Shown here: one piece after another, positions 10,191 to 25,545 of the stretch
Layout of the letters: each line of letters opens with the position of its first letter
How positions within the stretch are numbered: position 1 is the stretch's first letter
From: Protula sp. h YS-2021
Lineage: Eukaryota; Annelida; Polychaeta; Sabellida; Serpulidae
DNA: 64,000 nt
Reading direction: 5' to 3'
NCBI GenBank assembly: GCA_949752745.1
Contig: OX457027.1
Span: 16,297,916-16,361,915, forward strand
Notes under the pieces: generated by a model
What the model was told of the DNA's origin: nothing
What the model saw: the letters and a program-made list of their open reading frames with translations, nothing else
Database searches by the model: none
Made by a program: the position numbers and the translations under genes

Positions 10191-13100
10191 ATCAATAACG
10201 GTGATTGGTATTTGTCAGACAGTTCCTTTTCTATGCCATACCTGACGTGGGGAGGATATGTTAGAGCGTTTCATTAAAAACCTGTTTTTAACTACTTTGT
10301 TTCTATGATCATCAATGTTTGGAAGCCAATGCCCAGCGCGGCCATAAAAAGCAGTTAAGACTTAAGTGTTTACTAGAAGAACAATGCCGAGATACTCCAC
10401 GATAGACTTTGGTGACAGCAAAGTGCTTCAGACTGCGCCGCAGTCAAACGTTGTTTATCTTTATTTTCTTCTGCAGAAATGACTAGGAATTGTCACTCCT
10501 GGAGCTCGATTTGAGGTGGGAATCATCAGCAGACTTTTGTGTATTGCAAATGGCGCATTTGCCAAAAGGTGCAAGAGATAAGAATTGATGTTCCAAAGTG
10601 CAATAATCATAACATGAGAATGGACATGTATGGTTCTTTGGCAATATGCAAAGAGTGTCAAGCGTGGGCATGAAATGGAAGAGAGGGTGAGAGGTTTTTC
10701 TGGGAGTAACACCGCCCCACCCCCACCCCCTTTAGCCATTGACTGTATTACTTCTCAAGAACTTCCGAAGTCGATAGCAGAAATATTAAGCACAGTAGTA
10801 CCTGTGAAAAGTAGAGAGCTAATGGAGTGAATTTTGTCGAAAAGAGGATTAGAGATGTAGACTAAAATTTATTGCCTAGAAAAGAGATGTTTTGCAGTCA
10901 GAAACTGAAACTGCATGTCCACAGCAGAAAAATTTATGATCAGAAACTGAAATTACATGTCCAGAAAGGTCACTGGTTAAAAGCTCCGCCCCTCAGTGAA
11001 AATGTCCAATTTTGCATGTCCGGTAAAAGCCCACCTCCCCCGCCACCCCCTCCATTTAGTGTTCTAAAGGCTAAAAGAGCTTAACCACATATTTTTAATT
11101 TTCTAATAAATTTGTTTCGATTGCAGTTTCTTAAGAGCTAGTTAATAACGGAGTCATAACCCAATTACAATTACGTATCAAAATGTTCAACTGCTCAAAC
11201 TGGATCCAATCTAATTGCAATTATACGAATAGAGCACGGTTCGTTGAGTCCTAATTTCGTTCCGTGGAACATACATAAAAAATCTAACACAGGACGGGGA
11301 TAAAGGGACAGAAGCCCCCCCCCCCCCCCAGGCAGGGAGGGAGGCTTCTGTCTTACATTCCAGAATGTGAGCGGGGAACTTTTTACCTAAAGTCGTTTAG
11401 AAAAAAAGATATTTAAAAGTATAACCTGAAATGTAGAGATTCCTTAATGTCTTAGAGCATCCGATTCATGACAGCAGCTCTGTTCCAGAACAGGAGAATA
11501 TCTGTGGGGTATTTCCCCCCAACTCCAGGGGGCATCGCCCCCCCCCACCACCACCCGCCCACCATCATTCTATATACATTGGATCCGTGCCTGTTTTATA
11601 TGTGTAGCTACAGTACCAACGCTCATAACGCAGTTCTAAATAGGCTTGTGAACGGACAGATAAGAAGATAACTCCATGAAACTATGGTACATAATCAGTG
11701 ATTATAAAGATTAGACCAGACAAAGCAAAGGCAGCAAGCGGTACTGTCCCCTTAGAGTCTTATCTGGCAGACTTTGTACCCCTCTTCTGCGATTTGACTT
11801 AAAAGGTAGAATCATACACTCGGGGGCTTTAGATTTAAGACACATATGGTTTGGGAACCAGTTATTGCTGTCAGCGGTTGGTGCTTGCTGTTTTGCTCAA
11901 TTCCGAATGTGATTTATGTTCGAAAAAAAAATCGAAAAACAAAAAAGATTGAGGATCAGATTTCATGGCGATGATACTTACTATTCTGACAAGGGATTTT
12001 TTTGCCTCTTTTTCTGCGGAGAGAAATTCCATTAGAGAGACAATCTGTAATATTTTTATGTGAGACGCATATGAAGTGAAAGGAATCTTGTAAACTGCAA
12101 CCCCCAAAGCAGGAGTGTAGTGAGTGATTTGGGGGCCATTGAACACACCCGCTGCCGTACACACAACGCTGATTGCGCTAAACACCAGCTGCCGTTTCTG
12201 TCGTCGGGTGAGTTAGACTTCATGGCATATTGTCTGCCGCCTTCTTGGGACACTGGCGTTGGTGGGGCGTGGGGGGGGGGTGGGGGGAGGAGGGAGGGAG
12301 GGTGTCTATGTTTGAGAAACCGGAAGCAACCATCTGAAGATTTCCTGAGTTATGTAACAACTGTTAGGTTACAGTTGAACACGCCGCACTCACTTTTTGA
12401 GAAGTTGCATGTGAATTGCAACACCAGACTGGAAAGAACAAGACATTCGGCATTATTCGTGTGTGAAAAGCTGGTGCAAACTTCATTCTTTTCTCCCCTT
12501 GTCATATTCGCGGCTGTGTAGCCATGTTCAATTACATGTTTTTTTGGGGTTTTTTTGCCATAAAGAAGCGCACTGGTATTTTCCTTTTGTTACTGTGTAA
12601 TTTTTTTTTTAAATATTGTCAATGAAAGTTTATTGGCATGAAAATTCAAGGCGGGTTTAAGAGAAAAGAAAAGGCACAGGGAACTCTTAAAGAACTGGAA
12701 TGGCGCCGTGATTGAAACCAAGCGTAATCTTGAACACAGATTGAAAGGCGGGCTAGTTACCATAATTACAAAGATTTAAACGGAATTCTGTTTTCACTAG
12801 ATACAAGCATGAAAACCGCTGTATTTGGATTGGTTATTTAGATAAGTAAATCAGTTGTGCGTAGTTCATCAAAAAGTTCTCCTTTCTAAAATAATTGAAG
12901 TGTAAATTTAATGATGATGCTGGAGCACTTAAAGAACTATATAAGGAAAGCCTCGGAATCGTTATTGGAATTTTACAAGACGTTGCACCTAAACCTTATT
13001 ATTCTTCCATTTAAAGAAAAAAATCTGTTGCTGTGAATGCTCTGTGTTTCTGTCCCGAATTATTCCACTTTTACACGATGGAAAATGATGTGATGCGAGA

Positions 13101-13997
13101 GCTGGGGGAAAATATGCGACACGCCAAGTCATTGTGCCCGTAAAATGCTTTCAAACTCAGTGTAGCACAGGAAAGAATAGTGAGTGTTACCTTGGAGGAA
13201 TCGTTCCGCTTCAGCAATTTTCCCCTTTGAGAAGAATCCGTGTTCGAAAATGAGAGACGTACTCTCTGTAGCTTTTTTTTTATTCTTTGGTGTGTGTGGG
13301 GGGGGGGGCGGAGGGGGTGGAGGGGGGGGGGTGAGGGGGAGAGTGGGGGTGGAAATTGGTCAAAGCAGTCAATGGAAGCAGTTACACAGATTGACAAGAC
13401 TTACATAGGCTTACATTCTAGACAGATTTTTAACGTGTTAACAATGTCTCGGCGTGGCTTAGACGTCAGAAGACAACTGGTATTATGAAGCAATTCTTGT
13501 AAAAAAAACACACACACACAAAAACAAACAAATAAATAAACAAACAAACAAAAAATCAAAAACAAAAAATTGTTTTCTTCAGTTGAAAGGAAAAAGAATA
13601 TTGTTATTGTTTTTTTTTCTGTTTCTGGAAAGTCCGACTATCTGTCTCATGTGCAAACACAAACAGACGAACAAAAATTGCGCACGCACATCTAATACTG
13701 CGGATCAGTTTAAGATTTGATTAGGATTAGAGCATGCACTGTGCATAGAACATGACGTCACTTTTCAGCGTTTCGTCGTTGGAATATCGACAGTTTTGAA
13801 TTAAGCCGAACAAATCCGATTTAACAACTCCGGGCAGGATTAGTTAATCCCGAATCTGCGAATTTGCTCTGGATTAGTGGATTAGTTAATCCCAAGAAAA
13901 TTCGCAGCATGAAACTAATATTAGATTAGAATCGATGGGATTGTCCTCCTCTCCTCAGCATCAAACCAGCACAAAATGCTACCGGCCTTGAGTGTGA
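10191..13997. other. Non-coding stretch with G/C runs and simple repeats
   Basis: No gene recognised. Contents: a small direct duplication near 10893-10965 (CAGAAACTGAAA words); a hairpin with stem GACAGAAGCC / GGCTTCTGTC at about 11308-11357 whose loop side is a C-run; C-rich tract 11515-11560; G-rich tracts 12265-12300 and 13298-13350; CA/CAAA-rich 13500-13560. Open frames of 100-133 codons around 12120-12520 and 13070-13490 run through the G-rich tracts and show no domain or conserved motif. Confidence 0.55.
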
Positions 13998-14011
13998 AGT
14001 ATATATATATA

Positions 14012-15659
<1,648 letters not shown>

Positions 15660-15852
15660 TGTTCTCACCGCACCAATGTTGTCACGGCGCCTATGTTGTC
15701 ACCGCACCTTTTTGGTCACTGCACCTCTGTTGTCACGGCACTTATGTAGTTACGGCACCTATATGGTCATGGCGCCTATGTTATTATGGCACCTATGTGG
15801 TCACTGCCCCCTTTGTTACGGCATATATGCTGTCACTGCATCCTTCTGTCGC
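15660..15852. repeat. 21-bp minisatellite (GGCACCTATGTTGTCAC)
   Basis: About nine degenerate copies of a 21-bp unit, GCACCTATGTTGTCACGG-like. The period is a multiple of three, so the two overlapping open frames of 87 and 111 codons here are products of the repeat. Confidence 0.8.
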
Positions 15853-16508
15853 TTGCCGGTGTCCTCTCTGCTGCTAATCGGTGGAGTGTGTAGTTTTTGT
15901 GAATTCCTTAACGATCCCCTTCCCAAATAAGTAAAATAAAGAACTAAAAAACGTTTTTACCATTTCTTTAACATGGCATCCTATATTTTAATGACAAATA
16001 ATATTATTATTATTTTTCACAGTAGTCAGAATTTGTATATTCATCTTGTGAACAGAAATTCTTTTGATTAAAGCTTTAGGACTACTGGCAAATTAGAAAA
16101 CAATTTGCTTGAGTAACACACTGTCAGTTAACCAGACAAGTATCTAAAGAGAAAAAAGTTCTTGTTTTGATTTCATTTTTCCACCGTGATATTTTTGCTT
16201 ACTTATGCCACTTGCTTCCTCCTCGTAATGCAGATGTTTATGTTGGTCTATATTTCTTCTGAATATGTTTACCAATTAAGAGGTGCTGGTAGGTTATTGT
16301 CTAAGTAATTCCACATTAAATCTCAGATGCACTGTTGTTTTGGCTCATGTTCGTGGCATTGGTTATGAAATAACAAGTGGGAAAAGGCAGCAGGTTAATA
16401 CTCAACCGGGTAAATTACATTCGGAAACCTGAACAGTCAGCTGCTGGAAAAGGCGAAATTTCTTCGGAGGAAAGGGGTGGGGGTGGGGGTTGAGCAATCA
16501 CAGGGATA
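15853..16508. other. Non-coding stretch, no gene seen
   Basis: AT-rich, no gene or clear repeat; G-rich just before the next element (16478-16490). Confidence 0.55.
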
Positions 16509-17133
16509 GCCTGGGGGGGGGGGGGTACATACAATTTGACCAACCACAATTTGACCAACCGCAATTTGACCAACAGAAATTTGACCAACAGCAATTTGAC
16601 CAACCGCTTAATGGAAAAACTGACATTTGACCAACTTTCAGTTTTAGACATATATAACCTTATAAATCTAGGAGTTCGCGGTTTCGTAAGAAAAAGTAAT
16701 TTCAAAGAAGTGCTCATTCGCATCAAAGAGATGTTGTGCTAATCCTCTCTCTGTCATTGAGCGTCATAAGGTTGAGTTCCACGTGCCCCGTTAATCTCCG
16801 TACCAGGCGTTATACAAGGTGTTATACAAACAAACCCAGACCTGGTGGAAGCTTTAGTGTCATCTCAGGTAGGTGTTTTATGTGAAGTTTTGAGAGTATA
16901 TGAGATTACTACCATCCCGGTGTTATAACTGTTTAAATGTTGCTATTGTCGGAACATTTGTGATTGGTAATCTTTTACTGATAAGTGGTACGAAAAACAA
17001 TAAATTATGAAGTTGGTCAAATGTCCGTTTTTTCATTAAGAGGTTGGTCAAAATGCGGTTGGTCAAATTGCAGTTGGTCAAATTTCGGTTGGTCAAATTT
17101 CGGTTGGTCAAATATCCTACACCCGCCTGGGGG
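16509..17133. mobile_element. Foldback element, AATTTGACCAACC words, probable 9-bp target-site duplication
   Basis: The left arm (16530-16640) has six copies of a 15-bp unit AATTTGACCAACCGC. The right arm (17010-17115) has the inverted units GGTTGGTCAAATTTC. Inner arms also match: CTTAATGGAAAAACTGACA on the left against TGTCCGTTTTTTCATTAAG on the right. Tips align as GGTACATAC (left) and GGTGTAGGA (right, reverse complement). GCCTGGGGG precedes the left end and follows the right end (16509-16517 and 17125-17133), a candidate 9-bp duplication, though a G-run blurs the boundary. The spacer is non-coding. Confidence 0.78.
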
Positions 17134-18138
17134 GGGGGGGGAAGAATTAAAAACATTTACAAATGGGCGATGTAGGGTGGAAACCAGTGCCTAAAATATG
17201 AATAAAAAGACCCAATATGGTGGTCTAATCGAACTTAAGATGTAATTAAGGGTACAATAAAGGTAAAAAAGAAGCACTTGGAAATTGAAAAAAAAAAACA
17301 AAAAAAAAAAAACAGTTGTTAATGTAGGTAGCTTTGAGTTGGCGAGTGACAAACATCATTGTTACTCATTCCGAATCTCCGGCATATCGTCAGGCGACTG
17401 ACATAGTGTTGGAATGAATAACGCCGTATGCGATGTTCGGCCGTGCGACAATCCGTCCGATTTCGCAGCTGTGATATTTCGGTGAAATTTCACAGAAATA
17501 TATCAGCTCCGCCTGTTGGTATGTTGTGTTATTTTTATTTAAGTTAGCCCATTTTAATTGTTGTAATTGTTAAAGTGTTTAGCCCTAAGGCCATTATTAT
17601 TTTAATTTAATTAAAAAGTAAATAACCCCATTTTTTTTATCTTGACCTTTATTTATTTAATGGCTTCAGACTACAGAAATCGTAACATATATCAGTTATC
17701 GAGATTAATGCCATTGTTTAATTTCAAGAGAAAACTGGGAATGGTGCCCCAAAGCGACCGTAATACGTAACTGTGATACTTTTGTACTTGACAAAGAAAA
17801 CAAAATAATAAAAAACTTCTCTGGTTTTTTTACATCTAGAATTTTGCTTCTTTTGAAGTGTTGTGAACATTTTTCTGTGAAGATCTTCTCTACCATACGT
17901 TTCGATGTCAAATTTGATGAAATGACGCCCAATGCAATGTCAGGATTAAGTCTCTCCGACGATTCCACAATCCTAGACTTTGTAAACAAATTATTCTGCC
18001 CGAATCTGAGTTGTTTACTCGTAAAACGAATGACAAATCTTAACTATAGCTAAATAAGTGAGAAAAAATATTTGCCTCGAAAGCTACCATTAACACAAGT
18101 TTCACACGAACAGGATTCGAAATTAATTCTTATAAAAA

Positions 18139-18174
<36 letters not shown>

Positions 18175-20946
18175 TTTCTCTCCATTCATTTATCTATTTC
18201 TTCCTTAGTGTATTGCATGGAAATTTGCCCGTGCTTTTTAAATATCTGCAGATTTATTCACTGCTAAATTAGTTAATATCAATAAGGATTTTTGTGTGAA
18301 AAAATCGTCGATCCTGAAAAATTTTGCATTGATACCATTATTGTATCAATTATTGGATAATTTGTTTTCTTTCTTTCACCCTTTCACTGTTCTTTCTTTG
18401 TTTTCTTTCTCTTTCTTTTGGTAACCCATTTTTTCTCGAGCTGTTGGACTCGAGCATAAAGCTCGATGCCTTGCTTTAAACAGAAATGCACCAAACGCGT
18501 TGCTTTTGAGATTTCGCCTTCAGGCATGGTTCAGTGTTTCCACTGGAATTTCTTATTTACATAACTGGATGCAATTCATATTTCTGGCCAAAATTTGAAA
18601 GCAGACTCGGTCGTTATTCTCCCGGGTTTGCAGACAGATATTGGTTCCGACATATTAGTGCTTATAAATCAGATTTACTTTGACTTAGAACAATAGAGCA
18701 TCTCCGTGATTAGGCAGAAACATATAATAGAACTTCAATAGCGCCACCAGTCTAACAAAAAAATTTCCAGAAAACAGCAGGCCTGTTGGGAGAACAGGTG
18801 TAAGAGAATCTATGACTAAAGCTATCCATAATTTCAGAGATTTTCCAAGACCAAAGTCATGAACGAATTGTTGTGGAAGTCAGTTCAAGGGTGAACATTG
18901 TAACGGGAAAGTGTGCTTCTCCACACCGTTCTTCATATCTTTGTCTTGTTTTGGCACTTTTGAATGATATTATTTCTAGCTATAACAACTGTAAGTAATG
19001 TTTTTATACACTGATTTTTGAGCTTCAGTAAACATACACACACAAACGGCCAGAACCTCACGCAGGGACGCCTCCCCTCCTCCCCCCTCCCCTCCCCCTC
19101 CCCCCTGCCCCAAAGCTAAACAATATGTGCGGTGTTTCTTTCACGCACGAATTTTATTATCAGTGCTTTCTGCCAAGGATTCATAACTTACATAATCGTA
19201 AAATACCCCTTCTGTTAGGTTTAAGGTGTTGCAGATTTGCACCTCCACTCTTTGAAATCAAAATGAAATAGGCCGAACGAAAGCAACGCTAGGCCACACC
19301 TCAGCCCCTGGAAACAACATCTATCATAAGAGAATTACTCCGCTGCCGAACTTAACTCTTGCAAGATCTAATTTATGTAACTGCTGAAGTACATACTGCA
19401 TGGTGATCACAAGTGTTCGAAATATATCTACTTCATTTTTTTTTCGAAACCTTATTCTCGTGTCATTTGGGTGGGCGGGGGGACCTCGATGCGGAGGTAA
19501 TTCAAGACTGCAAACCCCCTGAATCCAGAAATGCTGATCTAGGAGCCGGTTTCATGAGCTACCCCTCCCCTTCCCTAATTAAAGGCAGACAACTTTATGT
19601 CAGCTGATAGTTTTTTTGTTTTTGTTTTTTTTTTTTGGCTTTTTTATTTTATTATTTTTTGGTTTTGTTTTAAATCTTCTGCACTATTTCACCGGTGCGT
19701 TCATGATGCTTGTACCAGTTCAGCCAAGCATAACAAAGTTTGGGCAGCAAGGTCAACCCTCAACAACCTTCCAAGTTCCACATTTTAGCGGAAGAGCAAA
19801 GTGCTTGAGGAACTAGAGAGAAAACCAGTGCCAGGCTAGGAAATGGACACTGGGACGAGCCTGTTCCATCGTAATGTTGTTCTTTTACTGTTGAAAGAAA
19901 ACAACCTGTTACTTGAGGGGTGGAAGTTTTCTGAGTATATCCTTAAATCGTGTCTGTTATGACTTACAACTAAAAAAAAGGCGGTTGGTGGAAAAATAAT
20001 AAAGTTCCGTTGCTTTGGCCAGATGCGTATTTCCGGACAGGATTTTTTTACAGACTTAGTCTGTAACCCCAGCTTGCACTTGCTATTGGAATTAATAACT
20101 GCAAAAGCGGTGTTACGTGAAATCGTATTGTAGTCGACATTCCGCTACTGTTCTGGTCGCTGACGTTATTTCATTCATTCTGTTTCTCGTATCACATGGG
20201 AGCCGTTCAAGCCAATTCCATCAGGTAAGGTTTTCCTGGATATTAATCTGGTAAGGAATAAAGAGCATTCTAATTGTCATTACGGGCATCTGTGAGGACG
20301 AGTTGTTACGATAAGCATCGGCACTTTTTAACCTATTTCACCAATTTGGTTTGGATCTCTGGCACTGTGCTGATATTATTATGCTGGTCTTCGATTTTAT
20401 TGTTTCCTATTGTGTTTACTGGAAAAGTTTTTGAATATATTAAGATCCAGATCAAAACGCGCTTTATCGGAACCCGAAGCTGGATCGTCGATGGGGATCG
20501 GTCGGAAAATATCTTTTAAAGCCAGATCTACCTTGTGGATCTGGCTTTAAAATTCACTGTCGGATTTCAGCATTCGACCAAACCAGTATTTCGAGTGCTC
20601 ATTTCGACGTTGTTTTGACGCAGTTTTGACGAATCTGTGTCAGCTGGGAGAGATGTTAGAAGGCGTGCTTGAGGTGTGTTGTGTCTCGGGAACAAAGGAC
20701 CAGTAACACACTAACATAAGCAAACACATGCAACGAGTCTTTGGGTTGTATAGCTGTTACGTAAAAACTATAAAAAAATATATATCATATCCTTTGCAGT
20801 AGACTCGTAAAAAGCACGTGGAATCTTTGTTAGTTAGTTTGCCGATGGCGGCAGCGCAGAAATTGTTGGCACACTGAAGAAGCACATGAAACAACACCGA
20901 AGCTACAGACCACCACAATACAAAAGATGCCCCTTTCTCTCTCATG

Positions 20947-20995
<49 letters not shown>

Positions 20996-22265
20996 GTTCG
21001 CTCTCCTTCCCTGGAGCTCTTTCTTCATTTCTTTTCTTACTAGATCTGGTGCCTGCCTGTTTCATTTGCTGTTCAGGTCTTTAAGACACCACCTCGGGAT
21101 AGGAGAATCTGTTCCAATAAAATTCTTGGAGATTCTAAGATTTTATCGTCTGTTCAGCACAATCATTTCTCAGGAGACTTCTTACACCTACAAAATTAAA
21201 AGTTGGACTAAAATACTTAAATTAATGTTTTAATTGATTAAAACAATCTGAAGGACTGGGAGTGAGAAGTAGACAAAAAGAGGCAGTCCAGTGGTAAGAA
21301 ACGCGGAGCTGTTTTTGGAGTACCACCCACCCACGGATTGCAATCAGTTGGAAGCAACCTTTTTTTCAGAATTTTTTTTCACCCGAACCTGCATGATCGT
21401 CAGATTAACATAACATGTCATGTAGTGTTTTTCCTTCCATGTCAAACCCTTTTCCCCTTATGTTTTATACCGTTTTTTCTGTCTTTTCTTTAGTGAGAAA
21501 ACCGAAAACGCAGTTTATATCTTACATGCAATGTACCATAAAAATGGCTCGATTTTTGTTTGTTTGTTTGTTTTTAAGACACTGAGAACTTTAAGATACT
21601 AAATATTTTTTTCCTGAAGAGCTAAAACTTTGCAAGAATATATATGTAAATGTTTTGTTTACTGGTGTGGTATAGCTATTTGTGTGTTTTTTTTTCTCAG
21701 AAGCACTCTGTGTGTTGCATTTCATCGAAATCAGGAAATACATACATTTATGCGTTAATGCCCACATATGAGTGGACGGAGGGGGGGGGGGGGGAGTACC
21801 AGGGCGTGTATTTTTGCGGTGGTGCATGGGCTGTTCATGAAAAGTGCTATCTGTCTGAGTTATGCCTTCAACAGCGAGCGATCTTTATGGACACACCGTA
21901 CAATTCTTTAACGTTTTTTTATGAGAAATGACGAACAATCCGCGTATTTTAAAGAATTTTGCATATAACTAAAAGATTATACCTTCAAGTTGGCATTAAT
22001 GGATAAAAAGTTTTGCCACTATGAAATAATTAAGAAATAGATACACTAACCCGATGATACTGGATACGAATATTTTCAAATAAAATTTGAGATACTTTTA
22101 AGAGGAAAATATGCCGAGATAGTTCAACGATTTAAAACAAAAACAAGACCGGATTATGTCTCAGTTATTCTACGGGTTATTTTCGTAATAATTTATTCAG
22201 ATTAGACAAGGGTTTACAGATGAAACAGGAAGGGAAAAAATAAGAGAGACACTGTCTTCTCAATT
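17134..22265. other. Long non-coding stretch with simple repeats
   Basis: No gene recognised. Simple repeats: A-rich 17288-17312; (CTTT)n 18140-18178 with further TTTC tracts to 18420; C-rich 19075-19110; (CT)n 20943-20992; G-run 21780-21794. A short palindromic word CTGTGATATTTCGGTGAAAT-like occurs near 17470. Open frames of 100-115 codons at 20757-21233 run through the (CT)n tract and are discounted. Confidence 0.55.
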
Positions 22266-22267
22266 CT

Positions 22268-22520
22268 CCCACTACTGACAAAACTCGACATCGAATGCTG
22301 ACAAAACTTGACGTCGAATACTGACAAAACCTGATATTGAATACTGGAAAAACTCGACATAGAATACTGATAAACTTGCCATCGAATACTAACAAAACTC
22401 AACATCGAATACTGACAAAACTCGATATCGAATAATAACAAAACTCGACATCGAATACTGACAAAACTCGACATCGAATACTGACAAAACTCGACACCTA
22501 ATACTGACAAAACTCGATAA
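22268..22520. repeat. 23-bp minisatellite (ACTGACAAAACTCGACATCG)
   Basis: About eleven copies of a 23-bp unit (ACTGACAAAACTCGACATCG plus AAT), each with one to five changes. The two overlapping minus-strand open frames of 72 and 98 codons with a Phe-Cys-Gln-Tyr-Ser-type periodicity are by-products. No unique spacers separate the units, so this is not a CRISPR-like array. Confidence 0.88.
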
Positions 22521-22912
22521 TGAAATCTCAGACTTCACTTAATTTGCATTAAGAATTATATTTCTAGCAGTACACAGGAATGTTCAAATCGATTTTACGG
22601 TAAGGTCTATATTAGACGTATTTTTAAGTCTGTAAGAATAGCACTTAATATGTTAACCTAGCAGCGTTGTGTCTTTGCCGTTATTTTACATTTTATTTTC
22701 TGAATAGCACTAGACCTTCCAGTTCATATAATTTTCCTCTCATTTCAACAAGGAAGAACTTTTCCCAATTCCGTAATAAACACTTTTTTACTCATGTTTT
22801 TTTTTTTTGTCAGAACTTAAACCTTCATATTTTATTTCAGCTTCTAAAACTGTGGCAGGAAAAAAATGAATGGAAGTAAAATGCTTTCAGTTTGAATCTG
22901 ATCTATGTTAGA

Positions 22913-23125
22913 GAGCTACTTTTGTGGAACCAGAGAGATACTTCTGTGGGACCAGAGAGATACTTCTGTGGGACCAGAGAGATACTTCTGTGGGACCAGA
23001 GAGATACTTCTGTGGGACCTGGAAGTACGCCGTGTGGGAAGCGGAAAGGGGCGGCGGGGCCGGCTTTGGGAGGGGGAGGGGGAGGGGGAGGGGAGAGGGG
23101 GAGGGGGAGGGGGGAGGGGGGCAAG
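22913..23125. repeat. 22-bp minisatellite followed by GGGGGA tract
   Basis: Five copies of a 22-bp unit (AGAGAGATACTTCTGTGGGA plus CC) lie at 22913-23020, the inner four almost identical. They are followed by a G-rich (GGGGGA)n stretch at 23068-23118. The near identity of the inner copies suggests recent expansion. Confidence 0.88.
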
Positions 23126-24816
23126 AAGTTGACAGCGGCGTATGTACTTCGCTCAGTTATGATACTTTCTCTATTTGGTGGTTTGAGGTAGCGAGTGGGG
23201 CAGAATCTTAACAAATATATAAACGTTAGTTAAAATTTTTTATCTACAAAATAACTTTCCATTCAATATTTTCTTTTTATGTTAAGAAGTATTTTTTACA
23301 GTTCTGATAGCAGTAAAATGAAGCTCATCACCAACTTTTCGCCTTGTTTAAACAAGTCCATTGAAAAGGAATGACGTTTAATTTTTTTTATTTTTAGTGC
23401 TGTGTGACACAGCTTACTATCGCATCTCTAACGACTACCAGTTTGATTTAAAAAAAAAAACAAATATTGACCGGTAACAAATTCGATCATGATTTTACTA
23501 TAGTAAGATGACCGGGTTGAGCATCGCAGCTCTCTACCTCGCGCCCCCTCTCCCAGCCCCTTTCTTATTGGGAAAGCTTTTCATGCAGAACACGCCTGAT
23601 CTTAAGGAACTTTCAGCCTCTTTAACAGATTCCTATTTATACTTTCCTTTTGTTATTATTACTTTATGGGGAAGTGCATTTTTAGACCGATTTCAGTGTC
23701 CCTCCCTTTCATAGTAATGATTGGAAAATCCTTCTCTTTCGTGCAAGTTCAACTTTGCCCCAGTCATTGTGAAAGGTCACTGGGTCTTCTTTTTTCAGTC
23801 CTGCATTTTTATGCCTTTCGTGTAAACTCGAAGCAACAATGCTTAAAAAACATTATGTTAGATTTGTTTCGAAAAACACAACGCGATCCAAATTCAAGTT
23901 TCTTTACATTTATGCCTTTATTCTGTGTGTCAGCTAATATTTCTCAGTTGAGAAGATCAGCATATTGCTGTTTTTTATTATTTGTATTCATATGTTTAGT
24001 TCGTGCTGCAAATAAAATTTTACCCTTAAATTCTTGGGGCACAAAAAATCAGTTTGCGTGCTTGTTGCTGAAAATAATTGCCAAATGGCATTGAATTCCT
24101 CACACACCAGTAAGCTTCTTCAGATTCGGTTATTTAAGTACCCAGGGTTCCCCCCTCTTTGGTTCCTCAACGTTGGAGCCCCATTCGACTAGTTGCATGC
24201 AGACAAGAGAATTCTTTTTTTGGCACAAGGCATTGTAGAAGCCGCTGTAGCATATCTGGTCATTCACCATTCAAGACGTTGAAATAAGGAATAATATTTT
24301 CATAAACTCTACAATGGTCTGTTTTTGCTGTCTTGCAATAACTTTGAGATTATGAAACTTTTTCCTCCCTAAATTTTCTTTTAACGTTTTTCTTTTGCTG
24401 TTTTGTCAAATTGCTACAAGAAAAATGCTGCACTCTAATGTTGAGGTTGCGAACGCCGGTTCATGCTTCTGCTTCTGGGCTTTTTAAAGCCTTTTTTTTT
24501 TAGGCGTAAGGATAAAGACGAACAGTCTTTTTCTTTCTTCAGTTACAGTTCTGGATCTGTTATTCTGGATTAGCATCCGCATCCAAAAAATTGCGTGAAA
24601 CCACATTGTGGTTAACAAAAATGTAAAATTATGTGTCACACATAAGAAAGGGTATGAAAGTCTTCGTTAAATCCACTCTGGGGCGAGAGGCCACATGAAG
24701 AAAATCCTTTTGAGTGAAGAATTTGATCAAATTTCATAAAATGAACTTCCTGCCGTAGGAGCACATTATTATTACTAATATATTTTTTTATATTATTATT
24801 ATTATTATTATTATTA

Positions 24817-24865
<49 letters not shown>

Positions 24866-25327
24866 TTTGGTGGTGGTGTCGGGGAGGTTGATGGGCAATA
24901 TTACTGTCTCTAAACTTTCCACAAGTATAATGTTTTTGGCTACTAATGGATCCCTAAGTCAGGTGCATGCTTGATAATTTCGATGCGGACATTTTCTTCA
25001 TGCAAGAATATTGGCGCGGGCTTTTTTTTTTTTTTGTGAATTATCATCAACGATTCTTTATCAACGTGCACTTTGGAGCATTCACGAGGAGAACAAATTT
25101 GTTTTGAGTGGTCTGAAGAAGAATCGTTCCATGGAGATGCCCTGTCTTTATCTTCGTTCAAGCACTTCACAACTTCACCAATGAAATCTCTAGCTGCGTA
25201 TAAATTTACAAAATTACTAATACCTAACTGGCCTTTAATTCTGGATTATAATTCTATTTAACATGGCCTGTAGTTATCTAAATTCAATTAACAATGCCAG
25301 AGGGACATATTTACCTGCATAACCTCT
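23126..25327. other. Non-coding stretch, (ATT)n at 24783-24860
   Basis: No gene recognised. A 142-codon open frame at 23666-24094 (+) has no recognisable domain and is low-complexity hydrophobic; I do not call it a gene. An ATT trinucleotide tract of about 80 bp is at 24783-24860. Confidence 0.5.
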
Positions 25328-25545
25328 GGCCCGGTATTCACAAAAATTAACTGTATACTGAACAAGAAAAATCAGCTGGTCCAGCTATTTATGCAAATAG
25401 TTTTTACAAGAATTTGTTTCAGTATGAAAGTAAAATTTATTAATTAACTTCCAAAAGTTCTATTTGCTACATGACCAGTTAACAGAATTTGTTAACTGTG
25501 TAGTTAACTTTTGTGAATACAGCCACTGGTCATAAAACTGCAGCA
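25328..25545. mobile_element. Short inverted-repeat MITE (GGTATTCACAAAAATTAACT tips)
   Basis: The left end GGTATTCACAAAAATTAACT and right end AGTTAACTTTTGTGAATACA are inverted copies. The interior of about 170 bp is AT-rich and non-coding. The neighbouring words GGCCCG and CCACTGGTC may be the outermost bases. A related GTCCGTATTCACGAAAC occurs at about 44500, probably a fragment of the same family. Confidence 0.6.

Noticed and set aside
12120..12521. 133-codon open frame
   Set aside because: Runs through a G-rich tract, has no domain, and is contradicted by overlapping frames on the other strand of similar length.
22268..22520. Possible CRISPR-like array
   Set aside because: Units are contiguous with no unique spacers, and the genome is eukaryotic; it is a minisatellite.
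23666..24094. 142-codon open frame on the plus strand
   Set aside because: No recognisable domain, no splice or promoter context, hydrophobic low-information composition; overlaps another unrelated frame.
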